DNA from: Candidula unifasciata
Lineage: Eukaryota; Mollusca; Gastropoda; Stylommatophora; Geomitridae
Direction of reading: 5' to 3'
DNA length: 64,000 nucleotides
Assembly (NCBI GenBank): GCA_905116865.2
Contig: CAJHNH020002791.1
Location: 520,169 to 584,168, forward strand
The position numbers and the translations under genes are program-made. Under the pieces are notes generated by a model. That model searched no databases. It saw only the letters and a program-made list of their open reading frames with translations, and was not told where the DNA came from. Position 1 is the stretch's first letter. Each line of letters opens with the position of its first letter. Positions 53,214 through 63,400 of the stretch are shown here, piece by piece.

Positions 53214-53818
53214 ATTCAGTTTTTAATGTCCTATTAATTGGATTTTTAATGTCCTATTAATTGGATTTTTAATGTCCTATTAATTGGATTTTTAATGTCC
53301 TATTAATTGGATTTTTAATGTCCTATTAATTGGATTTTTAATGTCCTATTAATTGGATTTTTAATGTCCTATTAATTGGATTTTTAATGTCCTATTAATT
53401 GGATTTTTAATGTCCTATTAATTGGATTTTTAATGTCCTATTAATTGGATTTTTAATGTCCTATTAATTGGATTTTTAATGTCCTATTAATTGGATTTTT
53501 AATGTCCTATTAATTGGATTTTTAATGGTCTGTTAATTAGATTTTAAATAGCCTATTAATTACATTTTTAATAGCGGCCTATTAGTTACATTTTTTATAG
53601 CGGCCTATTAATTAGATTTTTTATGGCCTAATAATTCAATTTTATATAGCTGCCTATTAATAAGATTTTTTAATGGCCTGTTAATTAGACTTTTAATGGC
53701 CTATTAATTCAGTTTTAAATGGCCTATTAATTAGATTTTAAATAGCTGCCTATTAATTAGATTTTTAATGGCCTAATAATTCAGTTTTAAATGGCCTATT
53801 AATTAGATTTTTAATAGT
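53214..53818. repeat. 23-bp AT-rich minisatellite
   Basis: About 14 nearly identical units of 'ttaatgtcctattaattgga' plus 'ttt', followed by about 300 bp of diverged units ('ggcctattaattagattttt'). It ends 40 bp before the next exon. Confidence 0.96.
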
Positions 53819-53857
53819 AGACTGTTCATGAAAACAAAAAACATCCTTGTTGTACAG

Positions 53858-53960
53858 GCAGTACTACCTGGCAGACCCGTGGGCAGCTATGGCTATAGCC
53901 TTCATGATGTTTGGTACCATGTTTCCCATGAGTGCCTACACTGGTAAAATACTGCTGCAG
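53858..53960 (+). CDS. SLC30A6: ZnT6, eighth visible exon
   Basis: Q (split) QYYLADPWAAMAIAFMMFGTMFPMSAYTGKILLQ, helix 6 and the start of the C-terminal domain. It aligns with 'NNYFAVDTASAIAIALMTFGTMYPMSVYSGKVLLQ'. The family's 'D..A.....' luminal start and P..(V/A)Y(S/T)GK(V/I)LLQ end are kept. It ends in phase 0 at GTAAGA, where a GA-rich repeat begins at once. Confidence 0.96.
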
Positions 53961-54258
53961 GTAAGAGAGAGAGGGAGGGAGAGAGAGAGAATCTGAATAT
54001 CAGTGTGATTGTCAAGTCTGATAAAGTATGCACAGAAATTGAGAGAGAGAGAGAGAATGAATCTAAATATCAGTGTGACTGTCAAGTCTGAAAAAGTATG
54101 CACAGAAATTGAGAGATGAAGAGAGAGAGAGAGAGAGAGAGAATGAATCTAAATATCAGTGTGACTGTCAAGTCTGAAAAGTTATGCACAGAAATTGAGA
54201 GAGAGAGAAATGAATCTAAATATTAGTGTGACTGTCAAGTCTGAAAAAGTATGCACAG

Positions 54259-54294
<36 letters not shown>

Positions 54295-54556
54295 TCTAAA
54301 TATCATTGTGACTGTCAAGTATGAAAAGGTATGGACAGAAATTGAGAGATGAAGAGAGAGAGAGAGAGAATGAATCTAAATGTCAGTGTGACTGTCAAGT
54401 CTGAAAAAGTATGCACAGAAATTGAGAGAGAGAGAGAGAATAATTCTAAAAATCAGTGTGACTGTCAAGTCTGAAAAGTTATGCACAGAAATTAAAAGAG
54501 AGAGAGAATGAATCTAAATATCAGTGTGACTGTCAAGTCTGAAAAAGTATGCACAG

Positions 54557-54602
<46 letters not shown>

Positions 54603-54940
54603 ATTCTAGAAATCAGTGTGACTGTCAAGTCTGAAAAGTTATGCACAGAAATTGAAAGAGAGAGAGAGAATGAATCTAAATATCAGTGTGACTGTCATGT
54701 CTGAAAAAGTATGCACAGAAATTGAAAGAGAGAGAGAGAGAGAGAGAGAGAATGAATCTGAATATCAGTGTGACTGTCATGTCTGAAAAAGTATGCACAG
54801 AAATTGAAAGAGAGAGAGAGAGAGAATGAATCTGAATATCAGTGTGACTGTCAAGTCTGAAAAAGTATGCACAGAAATTGAGAGAGAGAGAATGAATCTA
54901 AATGTCAGTGTGACTGTCAAGTCTGAAAAAGTATGCACAG

Positions 54941-54982
<42 letters not shown>

Positions 54983-55326
54983 TCTGAATATCAGTGTGAC
55001 TGTCAAGTCTGAAAAAGTATGCACAGAAATTGAGAGAGAGAGAGAGAGAGAGAGAATGAATCTGAATATCAGTGTGACTGTCAAGTCTGAAAAAGTATGC
55101 ACAGAAATTGAAAGAGAGAGAGAGAGAGAGTGAATCTGAATATCAGTGTGACTGTCATGTCTGAAAAAGTATGCACAGAAATTGAAAGAGAGAGAGAGAG
55201 AGAGAGAGAGAATGAATCTGAATATCAGTGTGACTGTCAAGTCTGAAAAAGTATGCACAGAAATTGAGAGAGAGAGAATGAATCTAAATGTCAATGTGAC
55301 TGTCAAGTCTAAAAAAGTATGCACAG

Positions 55327-55402
<76 letters not shown>

Positions 55403-55446
55403 TCTGAATATCAGTGTGACTGTTAAGTCTGAAAAAGTATGCACAG

Positions 55447-55494
<48 letters not shown>

Positions 55495-55765
55495 TCTGAA
55501 TATCAGTGTGACTGTCAAGTCTGAAAAAGTATGCACAGAAATTGAAAGAGAGAGAGAGAATGAATCTGAATATCAGTGTGACTGTCAAGTCTGAAAAAGT
55601 ATGCACAGAAATTAAAAGAGAGAGAGAGAGAATGAATCTGAATATCAGTGTGACTGTCAAGTCTGATAAAGTATTCACAGAAATTGAGAGAGAGAGAGAG
55701 AGAGCGAGCTTGAATATCAGTGTGACTGTCAAGTCTGATAAAGTATGCACAGAAATTAACCAGTG
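53961..55765. repeat. compound (GA)n minisatellite, about 23 units
   Basis: Each unit has a GA run of variable length followed by 'atgaatctgaatatcagtgt', 'gactgtcaagtctgaaaaag' and 'tatgcacagaaatt'. Units are about 60 to 120 bp. The first GA run starts within the intron's donor region (53964 on). Confidence 0.96.
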
Positions 55766-55854
55766 TTAATTTCATACAGAAATATCCTTCCACATGAGAA
55801 GTAACACCAGTCAGTTTTACAAAACCACAATCACAAAAATGAAGTGTGTTTTTG

Positions 55855-56125
55855 TTGTTGTTTGCATTCACCGCCTGTACACCCCGGCAGAAAGACTTCT
55901 GGACTTTGGCTTTGTTCCAGGACCTGAGTCTTGCGTGTGCATCTGTTTTACAGATCTAGCTTATTTGTATGCAGACTACTGGTTCCTTGCCTCTCAGGCA
56001 GATGCAGTCCAACTTTGAAGGAAGCCCAATTTAGTCAACTCTTCAGACATTCTTGTTGGGGAGGCAGTGGGTCTGTTCTTGTTTTCCTCACAACGGGACC
56101 CCGGAACCCGTACAGGAAAAATGAA
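55855..56125 (-). mobile_element. GAA-tailed retroposon copy
   Basis: 'gcattcaccgcctgtacacc', 'gttccaggacctgagtcttg' and 'cctctcaggcagatgcagtc', to 'ggaacccgtacagg'. The tail end is GTT-rich in this copy, and 'aaaaatgaa' on both sides may be its TSD. Confidence 0.85.
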
Positions 56126-56264
56126 TAAAGTTTTCTTTGGGGCTTTTTCTTTAGTATCCCAAGCACTTGAGGTTCATTGCTGCAGACATCACCAGCCTCC
56201 ATCATCTTTGTGGTTAGTCCTTTTTTGGTTTTATAGGTGAATGATGAGAATACCCTGACAGATA

Positions 56265-56668
56265 AAAAGAGTAATTAAGATGTTTTGAAAGAAACTGATT
56301 CACCAAGAGAACTGATTGCCCACATCAGGAAGAGACAGTCTACATTCTTTGGTCATGTGATGTAAAATGTAAAAAGCAAAGGACCCTTTTCCACACCTTT
56401 AGAGGTATAGGGCATATAGGGCTAGACCTATATTTTTATAGACCAACGGCACAAGATGGGTGATGCGGTCAGCATCATGCCGGGTCATGTGATGAGGAGA
56501 AAACTGGAGCACATCGTAACAGCAAGAATGTTGGAGGGGAAGAGAGGCAGGCAAAGGGAGACCGAGAAAAAAGATGCTAGATGGTTTGACATCATGGCGT
56601 GGAGGATCATCTGTATCAGAAGGTTGTGGATAGACATGACTGTCAGCGCCACATGGCACGGACTTTAA
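56265..56668 (+). pseudogene. RTE-like LINE 3' end split by a SINE
   Basis: 'ELIAHIRKRQSTFFGHVM' before and 'GHVMRRKLEHIVTARMLEGKRGRQRETEKKDARWFDIMAW' after a SINE-A insertion at 56363-56482. A similar copy lies at 63110-63365. Confidence 0.85.
56363..56482 (-). mobile_element. SINE-A, 5'-truncated, with 12-bp TSD
   Basis: Only the 3' 120 bp of the SINE are present on the minus strand. It is flanked by 'ggtcatgtgatg' at 56351-56362 and 56483-56494. This shows that SINE-A can insert in 5'-truncated form. Confidence 0.94.
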
Positions 56669-56745
56669 AAAGAACATTTGAATTTCTTTGTATCCAGAGT
56701 AGAAATTAAGTTTATGTAGGAGTGTGATTGTTAATTCCAGTGAGA

Positions 56746-57030
56746 TCCCCGTGTGGGTTCCAGGGCCCTATTATAGGGGGAAAAAAGGAATAGACCCACT
56801 GCCTACCCAGAAGCATGTCGTAAGAGTCGACTAATTGGGAGCTTCCTTTGAAGTCGAAGTGCATCTGCCTGAGAGGCAAGGAACCAACAGTGTATACAAA
56901 TGAGTCAGATCTGTAAAACTGATGCACTCGCAACACTCAGGTTCTGGAATAGGACTGCAGTAGAAAAGTGGATGAACAACCAGAACTTTTCCGTTAGAGT
57001 TTACAGCTGGTGAACGCAAAGAAGAAGAAG
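56746..57030 (+). mobile_element. GAA-tailed retroposon with perfect 13-bp TSD (reference copy)
   Basis: A 285-bp insertion from 'tccccgtgtgggttccaggg' to 'gtgaacgcaaagaagaagaag', flanked by the perfect duplication 'aattccagtgaga' (56733-56745 and 57031-57043). It defines the strand and the GAA tail of the whole family. It lies about 60 bp before the ninth visible exon of SLC30A6. Confidence 0.95.
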
Positions 57031-57089
57031 AATTCCAGTGAGAAAGGATCTGTGTGAGTTGAATTTAGCAGTTTGATCTCTGTCCATAG

Positions 57090-57206
57090 ACCACCCCATC
57101 TCACATTCTAAGCCAACTGGACAAAGTACTCAGGGAGGCATCTACGCTGGATGGTGTGCTGGAGTTCCGCCATGAGCACTTCTGGACCCTCTCCTTTGGG
57201 TGCTTG
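57090..57206 (+). CDS. SLC30A6: ZnT6, ninth visible exon
   Basis: TTPSHILSQLDKVLREASTLDGVLEFRHEHFWTLSFGCL, the first part of the cytosolic C-terminal domain, aligned with 'TTPPHVIGQLDKLIREVSTLDGVLEVRNEHFWTLGFGSL'. The 'EHFW' motif is characteristic. Acceptor CCATAG, donor GTGAGT, phase 0 at both ends. Confidence 0.96.
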
Positions 57207-57469
57207 GTGAGTCTTCTGCATGTTTTGTGACCTAACTCCGACCCTTTCACCAGGACGTGATAGGTGCCTTCATTCTACACTTTCATTGTTAATGCTTCAG
57301 TGGTTTCATTCTTACCTCTACACCCCAAGGTAGAAGAGGAGCGGCTAAATAAGTAAGGTTTGATTCTTTAGATGTTTAATGTTTCTGGGTTTTTTTTAAA
57401 TTATGCCGCCGCCCCTCCCCCCCCCCCCCCCCATTCCTTTTTTTCTCTCACTAAGTTGAGCTATGAGTT

Positions 57470-58020
57470 ACAAACGGCAACCAGGACATTCCCAAAAGCA
57501 CTCCATCTCCATCTTCAGCAACTTGTGCAAAGTTTTATTTAAGATGGTACCAGTAACACTCTTTACCACCCCTCCCCTAAGTGTTACAGATAAAGAGCCT
57601 TGCTTGATAGGTGTCAGACACGACCGAGCTGCCGTATAACAGTAGTCAGTACCACCTGTCCCCTGTTGACATTGAATGTTTGGTAGCGTATACCAAACAT
57701 TGTGTGGCTTTTGGGAGGATACCAGTCTTACCCTAGCAAGAGGAAATACAACCTGAAAACCTAATGGTATGGCAGGGCACACCCGGCCCTTAGACTTGGC
57801 TGGGCAATTGGTTAGTTAGTTAGTTAGTTGGGTTATCATCATTGCACTCCGGACATGTCCAAAGGTGCTCAGATCCTCCCCTCAGTATGAACCCCAACGT
57901 CCTATGGCTAATAGTACCAGTTCTATGTTGATTAACAAGGTGGGCAATTGGTTTAGTAGGTAAGCCTTGACAGGCTGACAGAGCACTACCGCTATTCAGA
58001 TCCGGCAGCTTCTGCAGCAT
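57470..58020 (-). pseudogene. two RNase H LINE 3' ends
   Basis: The minus strand encodes 'LRGGVVKSVTGTILNKTLHKLLKMEMECFWECPGC' (57590-57475) and 'HRTGTISHRTLGFILRGGSEHLWTCPECND' (57930-57835), different members of the same LINE group. Confidence 0.8.
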
Positions 58021-58029
58021 ACTTTGTTA

Positions 58030-58985
58030 CAGATGTATTGGTGTGTGATCTTTCCTTTGGAGTAAATGAAGCAGGCCTAGTGAGGGATCATGCTGCCTGG
58101 GCAACACATGATCTCTACAGTACTGCCCGGACATTCACGCCCAGAACACATCATTTACACAGATGAATCCGGGAAGCGTGGGTCAAGATCAGCATGGGTA
58201 TACACAGCTCAAAGGATCCGAGAAACAGAGAGGGTAGCGGCACTAACCAGACAACTACGTCAAGCATGACCATGGAGATAATGCTGCTTCCAGAGCACAT
58301 GTGGGTAGAAAGAAGAATAAGCGGCCACACATGCAATAATGTTAGACTCATTGAACATGCTTCAGAAAATCGCTACAGGTAGTCTCCCCTCCGAATGGGT
58401 AGAAAGCATTCGGAAGTTGCAGTTAACCTCCTTTATCTGGATCTACACACCTGGGCATGCAGGAGTACATGGTAATGAAAGAGCTGACCAGCTGACGAGT
58501 AATGCACCAATGCAAATGGGAAGAAGCATGGACAGAGCTGATATCATCAATGCTGTACAAGAGTAGGTTGGGGGATAATGGTGAATCTCTGATGCTAACA
58601 TGACTGCATGACTGAGGAGTTGAGCTTGGTGAAGCACTTGAGCTTGGTGAAGCACGTCTATGCCGTCTTGGAGGTAAAGACAGGAGATACTATAACCAAC
58701 TCCTCAAGGGAACAATCAGTAAAGGTACCTTGGAGTGGCTGCTGCATTGGAGGACTGAACATGCATAGGGATGCCCAGTGTGCAGAGATGTTGATTGTGA
58801 TAACTGCCCAGACTACCTGGGTTTGGCCGGCTCACTACACTCAGGGGAAAGGCCTGACGAACATTTAACCAGATTGTGACCGGTAACATCAGTATTGGAG
58901 CTCTGCGCTGGCTGCTGAAGATGAGGACGGAGCATGCGTGGGAATGCCCCGAGTGCTGTGATGTCAATTCTTGACTCAACTCAAC
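58030..58985 (+). pseudogene. RNase H LINE fragments
   Basis: Plus strand. 'MLDSLNMLQKIATGSLPSEWVESIRKLQLTSFIWIYTPGHAGVHGNERADQLTSNAP' (58339-58520) keeps the GHAG and NERAD part of RNase H. Further on, in another frame, is the 3' end 'ISIGALRWLLKMRTEHAWECPECCDVNS' followed by the repeated tail 'ttgactcaactcaact'. Broken by stops and frameshifts. Confidence 0.88.
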
Positions 58986-59123
58986 TGCCCAGGCCTGGTG
59001 TTATATAGAGGATGAACCTCACCTCATCCCTATCCATGGAATGTGATTCCTATGTCTCCCTATAGCATAGCATAACACCCTCATCTGGAAAGATGCCAAC
59101 GACATACTCCACATATGGTTTTT

Positions 59124-59363
59124 ACTTGTCAGACAGCCCGGCTCTCTAGCGTAGTTGGCTAAAGCGGATTGCGCGGTGACGAACTCCTTGTGGTCCGGGT
59201 TCACTCCTGGGGGTAGGCAGAAAAGCCACATTTCTTCCAGATTTACGGTATTAACAATGGAATCAAGGCCGAAAGGTTGCGATATCCATAATACCGAGCC
59301 TAAGGGTTAACAACTCATGGCTTCTGGATACTAAAACAAACAAACAAACAAACTTGTCAGACA
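59124..59363 (+). mobile_element. tRNA-derived SINE with 12-bp TSD
   Basis: The SINE (59136-59351) has the same sequence family as 8172-8393: 'ctctagcgtagttggctaaa', 'gggttcactcctg' and an (AAAC)n tail. Its flanks 'acttgtcagaca' are at 59124-59135 and 59352-59363. Confidence 0.94.
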
Positions 59364-60012
59364 AGATATTCACAGTGCATCAAATTCCAGACATCCATGG
59401 TGGTTGGTAGATGTCTTAGTCTTAGTCGAGGTTTCAACTTCACCGCAATCCGGTCACCCCGTACTTGCTTCATTCATGTGCCGGTGAAAATCAAATGAAA
59501 TGTCCCTCACTGTCACATTTGGAAAACTGGTGAACAAAGAATTAGTCCCTGCACAATACAGAAATATGCGCACACAGTAAATGCATAAGGCAGTTGCTAG
59601 AGGTGCCAAAGCTAACAGTCGCCACCAGAAATGCAGTTTATCATTGATGAAAGTAGTTATTAGATGCACTGCCACTGAACCTCTTAATGTTTTCAGGGCA
59701 TATTGCTTTTAGAGTAGGCTATGCAACGTTTAAAATAAGGTGACTGGTGCTAATAAAATAATGTTCTCCCTTCTTCTCATCATAAGGTATTGGATGTGAC
59801 AGCTATCTAACTTAAATAAAGGCAGAAAAGTAAAAAGCACCCACTTATGTGCACATTCCAAACACATAAAAAGCTCTCCCAGCAATTAATAACTGCAATA
59901 TTAAGCTACTGTTTAGGCCAAATGTGAGCATCAGAAGAACTAGGCACACAAAAATGTAGATCGTATAAATTTATACACTTGGCTGAATTCCTTGTATGAG
60001 GTAAGTGAATCT
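59364..60012. other. intron sequence without recognised features
   Basis: No repeat or exon recognised. Confidence 0.4.
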
Positions 60013-60301
60013 CTTAACAAGGTCCCTTTTCCACGCCTTTAGGCATATTGGGCATATAGGGCTAGACAGATATTTTTTATAGACCAATCGGCACTCGTTG
60101 GGTGATGTAGTTAACACCATGCCGACTGCCTTTACTTCCCAGGATTGCACCTGGTACCCACTTGAGGCTGGGTCGACCTGGGAGTCAAGGTCATTTTGAA
60201 AAAAAAGTCTGGCTGCGTCAGGTTGTGAACCCACCACCCTCTGATCCGCAGGCGGGCATCTAGCAGCCAATGCCACAGCGACTCCCAGTCCCTTAACAAG
60301 G
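60013..60301 (-). mobile_element. SINE-A, full length, with 10-bp TSD
   Basis: The minus-strand head 'gtcgctgtggcattggctgc' and body to 'tgcctaaaggcgtggaaaag' at 60023-60291. Flanks 'cttaacaagg' are at 60013-60022 and 60292-60301. Confidence 0.92.
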
Positions 60302-60626
60302 GGTCTTTGTAATTAAGGTAACGTTTTATAAAGCAAACAGCATTTTTGCTTTTAAAAAATATTTAAAGAAATTGTATTTGCATATCCTGTGAAGGATCTT
60401 GCAATTGTTGGCTGTTCACGTTTCAAAAGGCAGTTTTACATTCAGTATTTTGCCATTGCTTTCTAAATGCTCAGGCACTCATACCTTTGTAAAAAGTGGC
60501 CTATTGCCAGATCAACTGAAATCAAACTGAGTATGTCTGAATTATAAAACTGTGTTGCGAAATTCATGGCCAAAGATGTTTTGTTAGGTGTTGCAATAAT
60601 GGTTTATCAAATTTTTTCTACTACAG
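60302..60626. other. intron sequence before the last exon
   Basis: 60380-60480 resembles a diverged SINE-B body ('tgtgaaggatcttgcaattg', 'tattttgccattgctttct'). The acceptor of the last exon is CTACAG at 60621-60626. Confidence 0.5.
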
Positions 60627-60911
60627 GCAGGGTGTGTTCAGGTCAGAGTTCGTCGCGATGCAGATGAGCAATTGGTCCTGGCACACGTCTACAACCGTTT
60701 GAACAACCTCGTCTCCTGCCTGACCATACAGATCTTCAAAGATGACTGGAACCGCTCGTCCACCTACACCACTGCAGCTCTCGGCAGTCCGTCCTTCCCC
60801 GGAGCAATAGGGTTCCAGACCCCGCCGCGAGTTGCTTCTCCAACACACGATGTGATGTCTCCAGTGCATCAACCACCCATGCCAAACTACAGATTCAACC
60901 TTTCACATTAG
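60627..60911 (+). CDS. SLC30A6: ZnT6, last exon with stop codon
   Basis: AGCVQVRVRRDADEQLVLAHVYNRLNNLVSCLTIQIFKDDW, then a Ser and Pro-rich tail ending NLSH and TAG. The folded part aligns with 'GSVHVRIRRDANEQMVLAHVTNRLYTLVSTLTVQIFKDDW' and completes the ferredoxin-like C-terminal domain. The tail is about 50 residues, clearly shorter than in vertebrates, so this protein would be shorter than the 461-residue human one. The ten exons together read 359 codons plus stop without interruption. Confidence 0.95.
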   Translation, partial: AGCVQVRVRRDADEQLVLAHVYNRLNNLVSCLTIQIFKDDWNRSSTYTTAALGSPSFPGAIGFQTPPRVASPTHDVMSPVHQPPMPNYRFNLSH

Positions 60912-60914
60912 GTC

Positions 60915-61100
60915 TTCTTCTTAGAGTTCCGATTTTTTTTTTCCCCCCTTTTCTAGACTTTGGTCTTGTTGCAAAACTTGAGTTTTGCTGTTGATTCATA
61001 AGACAGATCTGACTTATATTTATGTAGACTTTCGGTTTCTCACCTCTCAGGCATATTCACTCCAACTAGAAGGAAACTACCTAAGTAGTTGCCTTGTACA
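60915..61100 (-). mobile_element. GAA-tailed retroposon copy at the 3' UTR
   Basis: 'cttcttcttagagttccg', 'cttgttgcaaaacttgag', 'cagatctgacttat' and 'cacctctcaggcatattcac'. The CTT end lies within 5 bp of the SLC30A6 stop codon. A C run (61137-61156) follows. Confidence 0.75.
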
Positions 61101-61480
61101 ATAGGCTTGTTGGGGAGACACTAAGTCTAATGTGTCCCCCCCCCCCCCCCCCCCCCTCTTTCCTTTTTTTTTTTTCACAAGAGACGATGGGCATTCTGTG
61201 TTTTTCGCTGGCATAGGAATTATAGATGAGATGACCCGCTTGATGTGAAGTTGGAACCACAAGTAACTAGTTAACTGAAAGGGGAAAACCAAAGGAGTGA
61301 TAGAGTAGACAACATTAATACTGGCCTAAACAGATACAGTGCAAGGACACTAACATATCAGGCCTTGGATTGCATGTTTAGGCATGTATAATATACCTGG
61401 GTTTATGATAGCCACACCATTGTTTTGTTGTCGAGATAGTAAGAATACTTTCTTATAAATATATATATATATATATACAC
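61101..61480. other. downstream sequence, C and T runs
   Basis: C run, T run and an (AT)n run at 61460-61479. No gene. A polyadenylation signal could not be assigned with confidence. Confidence 0.4.
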
Positions 61481-62672
61481 TAGGGCTGTACCGAATATTC
61501 GCTTCGGGGCCGAATAGTGGACCTATTGACTATTCAGTATTCTGCCGAATAGTTGCAGTCGGGCCGAATACGAATAGTAGTTACCTTACACCCGCTTTTG
61601 CATACAGCCTTAATGCTGACAACATGGAACGATTGGTTTTGTTGAAAGCTAATGCAGCTTTCATGCAATAACTAAGCTGTCAGTGACAATTTCTAAGTTG
61701 AGTTACTTGTTATAATACTTAGGATTCTTTCATTCCTAGTTATTAGTTAACACAGACTGACTGAAGGATGAAAAACATCAAATATTTTTAAATGTTTACT
61801 ATTCTGAACGAATACTAACTAGACATGGGAAGAATATAAACTCCGGCCACATCCAAGTCGATAATATGAAAATGAAACGAACGGAAACATATAAGCACTT
61901 GGGTGCAAACTTCAACTGCTCCAACATTCAGAGAGAAGAAATACAATCTAAAAATAAAGTATACTATGCCCTTCAACATCTGCTAAAGTCAAAGTGTCTG
62001 TCTCGCAACTTCAGGATCAAAATATATAAAACGTTCATAAGTTCAGTCGTTTTATATTGCTCTGAAACTTAAAGCAGAAATAAAAGAGATGAGGCCTTAT
62101 TACAGGTTTTTGAAAACAGTCTTACGACAAATCTTTGGACCCATAAAAGATGCTAACAGCGGGGAATGGAGAGTGAGAAGGAACAACGTAATACATAATC
62201 TGTTTAAATCACCATTGATCACTGGCATCATGAGAGCTAACAGACTAAACTGGTTGGGGCATGTTGAAACAATGTCAGATGACAGAGAAGTAAAAACTGT
62301 ATACACCTGAGAGAGGAATGGGTGTAGACCACTAGGCAGACAAAAAAGAAGTTCGAGAGGTAATGTCCAGCCAGACCTGCAAACAACTGGTGTCACAAAT
62401 TGTGAAGATAAGGCCAGCCAGAGAGATGAATGAAGACGAGTGATATCTGCAGCAGTAAACCTCAAGGGCTCAGAATGCTAAAGAAGAAGATGACTATTCT
62501 GTGCTACTTTATGTGAAGTAAAAGTTCAACGAACATTTGACATTATGAATGTGTGTGTGTGTTTTTAGAAGATATAATTTATACACTATACACTATTCGT
62601 ATTTGGCCGAAAAGTTGGTCCCGTTAGTTGTATTTGGCCGAATAGTAAAAATCACTATTCGGTACAGCCCTA
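61481..62672. mobile_element. TIR element with nested LINE
   Basis: The ends 'tagggctgtaccgaata' (61481 on) and the same sequence inverted (ending 62672) match over 17 bp. Both ends carry repeated 'ccgaatagt' motifs inside the TIR, as hAT-type elements often do. Flanking sequence is AT-repeat, so a TSD cannot be decided (8-bp imperfect, or TA). The element itself is about 500 bp once the LINE insert is discounted, and codes for nothing. Confidence 0.82.
61798..62501 (+). pseudogene. RTE-like LINE fragment with 9-bp TSD
   Basis: The insert 61807-62492 encodes 'MKMKRTETYKHLGANFNCSNIQREEIQSKNKVYYALQHLLKSKCLSRNFRIKIYKTFISSVVLYCSET', a stop, then in another frame 'FGPIKDANSGEWRVRRNNVIHNLFKSPLITGIMRANRLNWLGHVETMSDDREVKTVY'. 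Flanks 'actattctg' are at 61798-61806 and 62493-62501. It is 5'-truncated and lies inside the TIR element. Confidence 0.9.
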
Positions 62673-63109
62673 ATATATACATACATGGGGATCATCACTG
62701 GTGCTGCAGTGTTCATGCTTAGTGCAGTGCTCACAGCTTGCAACAAGCTTTTCTGTGGAGAGAGGCCGAACTGTGTGGGATAAAACCTGGTGCAGTAAAA
62801 TTATCTCAACTTTAACCTTAAACTTTCTGTAACTTATTATTGCAGAACTCTTGTCAGCTTGGGATTGTAAGATTTGAAGAACAGGCCTCTGGGCTACATA
62901 GCACTACACACTTACTGTAGGCAAGTTCATGGGCTCTCCCAATAATTGGTTTACAATTTGGGTGCAGCTTGGAAGGCTAACCCAGGCAATCAATTCCTGA
63001 AGAATTTGGATGTGTTAGCCACAAGACACAAATATTGCAGTTATGCTGTAAACAGGCACAACACATACATTTCTAAAATAAAAATTAGTTGAAAGAAGAA
63101 AAAGGTCAG
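62673..63109. other. unrecognised stretch
   Basis: No gene recognised. Confidence 0.35.
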
Positions 63110-63400
63110 GTCATGAGGAGAAAACTGGAGTGCATCGTGATGGTGGGAAAGTGAGGTGAAAAGAACAAACAAATGAACAACCTTTATTTTCAGAGGTTTA
63201 AGAATTAGGCACGCAGGCCCATCAAAGATTCTGCCCTTCTAGTCTCCCTCCTTGCATCAAGAGACAGAAGGAGACCGAGACTGGAGAGAAGATGCTGACC
63301 TCTGTGTGGGAAATTGAAACCACCCAAGACAAGGTTGTGGGTAGACATGACTACCAACGCCACACAGCATGGACTACAAGAAGAAGATTTTGGCAATCAT
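63110..63400. pseudogene. RTE-like LINE 3' end with an inserted tail
   Basis: Plus-strand pieces match 56490-56665 ('agaaaactggagtgcatcgt', 'gagaccgagactggagagaa', 'gtgggtagacatgactacca'). Between them, 63165-63245 is a minus-strand LINE tail ('aacctttattttcagagg', 'ggcacgcaggccc') also seen on the opposite strand at 22795. Confidence 0.7.

Noticed and set aside
54917..55750. 277-residue minus-strand ORF
   Set aside because: It is the GA compound minisatellite read in one frame, inside an SLC30A6 intron.
60057..60291. ORF on the minus strand as a protein gene
   Set aside because: It is the SINE-A body. Similar ORFs appear in other SINE-A copies (12865, 49382).
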